Shown here: in pieces, positions 3,719-5,746 of the stretch
Numbering within the stretch: position 1 is the first letter of the stretch
How the letters are laid out: the number at the start of each line of letters is the position of its first letter
DNA from: Deltaproteobacteria bacterium
GTDB lineage: Bacteria; Myxococcota; B64-G9
NCBI GenBank assembly: GCA_030591745.1
Contig: JAUVAM010000290.1
Location: 1-5,746 of the forward strand
Reading direction: 5' to 3'
DNA: 5,746 bases
Position numbers and translations under genes: made by a program
The notes under the pieces: generated by a model
The model's database searches: none
The model's input: the letters and a program-made list of their open reading frames with translations, nothing else
Told to the model about the DNA's origin: nothing

Positions 3719-5737
3719 TTAGGCGCCGTGCTCTTTGAGCAGATCCATGAGACCGTCCATCTTGTCGATGCCGAGCCTCTTGGCGGTATCCTGGGTGGGG
3801 ATGCCGTTTTCGATCCAGCCGCGGCGTTTGTAGACGGCGTCTAGGAGTTTTTCGTAGCGGTCTTCACGCCACTTGCGCAGGGCCAGGCGTTTTTCGTCCG
3901 TGCTTTTGCCCTTGGGATCGAAGCCGACTTCTTCTTTGAGCTGGGTGTCGTAGCGCTCGGCGCGGGATTCGTATTCTACGTTGGTCACCGGGCCCACCGA
4001 ACGATAGGGGATGACGTCGTGGGCGCGCTGGCCGAAGCCCATCTTCAAGTTGAAGATGCGCTGGAAATTGTACACCCGTTCGCTCTGGTTGATGAGATCC
4101 ACCGGGGTGACTTCCTTGCCGGTGACGCCGGCGAAGAAATCACAGTAGGTCTGCACGTGCTTGGGCACCTTGGCCGGCTCGTCGGTCTCCGCGTTGTCTT
4201 CCGGCTCTACGTCGTTCCAGGGTAGTTTGCACAAACCATTGAGACCGAACCAGGTGCGCCACATGGGGAAGTAATGCAGGGCCTCGGCTTTGTCTTCGAA
4301 GGTGGGGATCTGCTTGTTGACCATGTCCATGAAGATCAACCAGGCCTCGTCGTGTTGGGCACCCTTCAAGGCGATGCCGTAGCCGCCTTGCTGGGCCAGG
4401 CTCTCTTTGGTCACGTACTCGGAATACTCAAGGCCTTTGGCCTCCATGCCGATGTCTTGCAGAAAAGCCGGATCAGCGCCGTATTCGTCCGCGAATTTTT
4501 TCTTCATGCGTCGGACGCCGAGTCCCGCCACCAGCCCAAAGCCTTCACCGCGGGCCATTTGGTGCAGGACTTCCATGGAGGCATCCTGGGCGCCGAAGGA
4601 CAGGTCCAGACCCCCGGTGCGTTCTTTGTTTAATACCCCGGCTTCATAGCATTCCATGACGAATGCCATCAGCGTGCAGTAGGAGATCGTGTCGACGCCG
4701 TACTGGTCGCAGTAATAGTTTATCTCGATGGTCCACTCGAGATTGAAGATGCCCATGTTGGTCGAGCCGCCCAGGGTTTCGTATTCCGGGCCGTCCACCA
4801 AAACGCGCTTGCCTTTGTCCGGACCGGTCTTGAGCTCAAAGTTGTCCACGCCCTTGGCGCAGGCCATGTCGCAACCCAAGGCGCATCCGTCCTGTATGTC
4901 TTGCCGGTAGTATTTTTCAATGAGCACCGGTGAAGAGATTTTGCCGATGTCTTCATGGGAGCCGAAGCGGTAGTTTTTCACCGGCAAGAGATCGTAGTCG
5001 TCCATGATCTCGACCAGGTGCCCCGTGCCGGCGCGGCGCATGCCGCATTGTTCATCGTCTAAGAGGATCATTTCCCGAGTGACCACCATGCCGGCTTTGC
5101 GAATTCGGCCCCAGTCGGCCGGGCCATTGGGATCGTCTTTCATCTGAATGGCGCCCGTCGGGCAAACAAAAGCGCAGGCTCCGCAGCCCACGCATTCGGG
5201 CAAAGGCTTGTCGAAGGGCATGGTCACCCTGCGCTCAGGACCTCGGCCCTCAAAGCCTAAGATGTTCTGCCAGACGCCCTCACGACATACTCGCACGCAC
5301 TTGCCGCAGAGAATGCAGGCGTTTTCGGATTCGTTGCGCTTGGGGTGAGTGAAGCGCGGTGTCTCTACACCGGCGTGCTTGGCCATGTCGCGCACGATTT
5401 TTACGTTGGGCCAGCGGGCCAGCATCATTTCCAGCACCAGCTTGCGAGTGCGCAAGGCACGCTCGCTCTGCGTGTTCACGGTGAGGGGTTTGCGGACTGG
5501 GTAGTTGCAGGAGGTGACCATTTTGGTCTTGCCTCCGCCCAAGTCCACCTCCACCGAACAGACCCGGCAGGCGCCGTAGGGCTCCAGCATTTCCGAGTTG
5601 CAGATGGAGGGGATGAAGATGCCGGCCTGCTTGGCTGCGGCTAAGACAGTCGTTTCCGGGATAACCTCGATGGTCTTGCCGTCGATGGTGACCGGGATTT
5701 TTGCGGCTGCTTTGGCTTCGATGTTCTGTTGGCTCAT
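3719..5737 (-). CDS. Ferredoxin / aldehyde ferredoxin oxidoreductase C-terminal domain fusion protein
   Basis: This 672-residue cytoplasmic protein is probably redox-active. Residues 12-90 form a plant-type [2Fe-2S] domain as in NuoG and HndD (Cys46, Cys57, Cys60, Cys77). The segment where NuoG-type proteins carry a His-Cys3 cluster (about 100-128) has no cysteines. Two [4Fe-4S] motifs follow: Cys141/144/147/151 and Cys182/185/188/192. From about residue 225 it matches domains 2 and 3 of the AOR family: GTGHLVEIMDDYDLLPVKNY, a cysteine group at 285/289/293, EYETLGG, YGVDTIS, EAKGLE, GLNGLCKLPW with Cys503, and the C-terminal RRGWIENGIPT. The AOR N-terminal domain, which forms much of the pterin site, is missing. 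The cysteine spacing is CxxxCxxxC rather than the usual CxxCxxxC. AOR enzymes oxidise aldehydes to acids or reduce related carbonyl/aryl substrates with a tungstopterin; the substrate here is unknown. ATG 5737 is used, but only nine bases precede it and no ribosome binding site is visible, so the start is probable, not certain. A ThiS/MoaD-like gene follows directly. Confidence 0.9.
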   Translation of the reverse strand: MSQQNIEAKAAAKIPVTIDGKTIEVIPETTVLAAAKQAGIFIPSICNSEMLEPYGACRVCSVEVDLGGGKTKMVTSCNYPVRKPLTVNTQSERALRTRKLVLEMMLARWPNVKIVRDMAKHAGVETPRFTHPKRNESENACILCGKCVRVCREGVWQNILGFEGRGPERRVTMPFDKPLPECVGCGACAFVCPTGAIQMKDDPNGPADWGRIRKAGMVVTREMILLDDEQCGMRRAGTGHLVEIMDDYDLLPVKNYRFGSHEDIGKISSPVLIEKYYRQDIQDGCALGCDMACAKGVDNFELKTGPDKGKRVLVDGPEYETLGGSTNMGIFNLEWTIEINYYCDQYGVDTISYCTLMAFVMECYEAGVLNKERTGGLDLSFGAQDASMEVLHQMARGEGFGLVAGLGVRRMKKKFADEYGADPAFLQDIGMEAKGLEYSEYVTKESLAQQGGYGIALKGAQHDEAWLIFMDMVNKQIPTFEDKAEALHYFPMWRTWFGLNGLCKLPWNDVEPEDNAETDEPAKVPKHVQTYCDFFAGVTGKEVTPVDLINQSERVYNFQRIFNLKMGFGQRAHDVIPYRSVGPVTNVEYESRAERYDTQLKEEVGFDPKGKSTDEKRLALRKWREDRYEKLLDAVYKRRGWIENGIPTQDTAKRLGIDKMDGLMDLLKEHGA

Positions 5738-5746
5738 GGTCGAGAC

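Noticed and set aside
3531..3722. Plus-strand frame of 63 codons over the carrier gene
   Set aside because: It overlaps the minus-strand ThiS/MoaD match, which has clear family motifs including the terminal Gly-Gly; the plus-strand translation resembles nothing.

Overview
The window looks like chromosomal DNA from an anaerobic bacterium. The best guess is a Desulfobacterota ('deltaproteobacterial') sulfate reducer or syntroph. This rests on a large ferredoxin / tungsten aldehyde-oxidoreductase (AOR) type protein with a ThiS/MoaD-like sulfur carrier behind it, plus a group II intron and a small DUF4160/DUF2442 pair. The taxonomic call is inference from gene content; there is no rRNA or other marker here.

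Layout. 1-162: short non-coding 5' flank, AT-rich in its second half. 163-2081: an apparently complete group II intron on the + strand, with a GTGCG 5' end, an intact reverse transcriptase/maturase (527-1999), domain V (2010-2042) and domain VI with a bulged A (2046-2081). 2082-2136: short 3' flank without a gene. 2137-2623: a minus-strand, overlapping two-gene unit encoding DUF4160 and then DUF2442, a pairing often regarded as a candidate toxin-antitoxin module. 2624-2746: divergent intergenic region with a perfect 18-nt inverted repeat and a possible 13-codon leader ORF coupled to the next gene. 2747-3502: a complete type I methionine aminopeptidase (+). 3513-3713: a ThiS/MoaD-like carrier (minus), broken by an in-frame amber codon. 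3719-5737: a 672-residue minus-strand protein that fuses a NuoG-type iron-sulfur module to the C-terminal domains of AOR.

How the genes relate. The AOR-like gene and the carrier gene are five bases apart on the same strand and probably form the end of an operon that starts beyond base 5746. Tungstopterin synthesis needs a MoaD-type sulfur carrier, so the pairing is functionally sensible. The amber codon in the carrier and the absence of the AOR N-terminal (pterin-binding) domain from the fusion are the two oddest points. Methionine aminopeptidase, the DUF pair and the intron have no evident functional link to the AOR unit; the left half of the window looks like accessory DNA.
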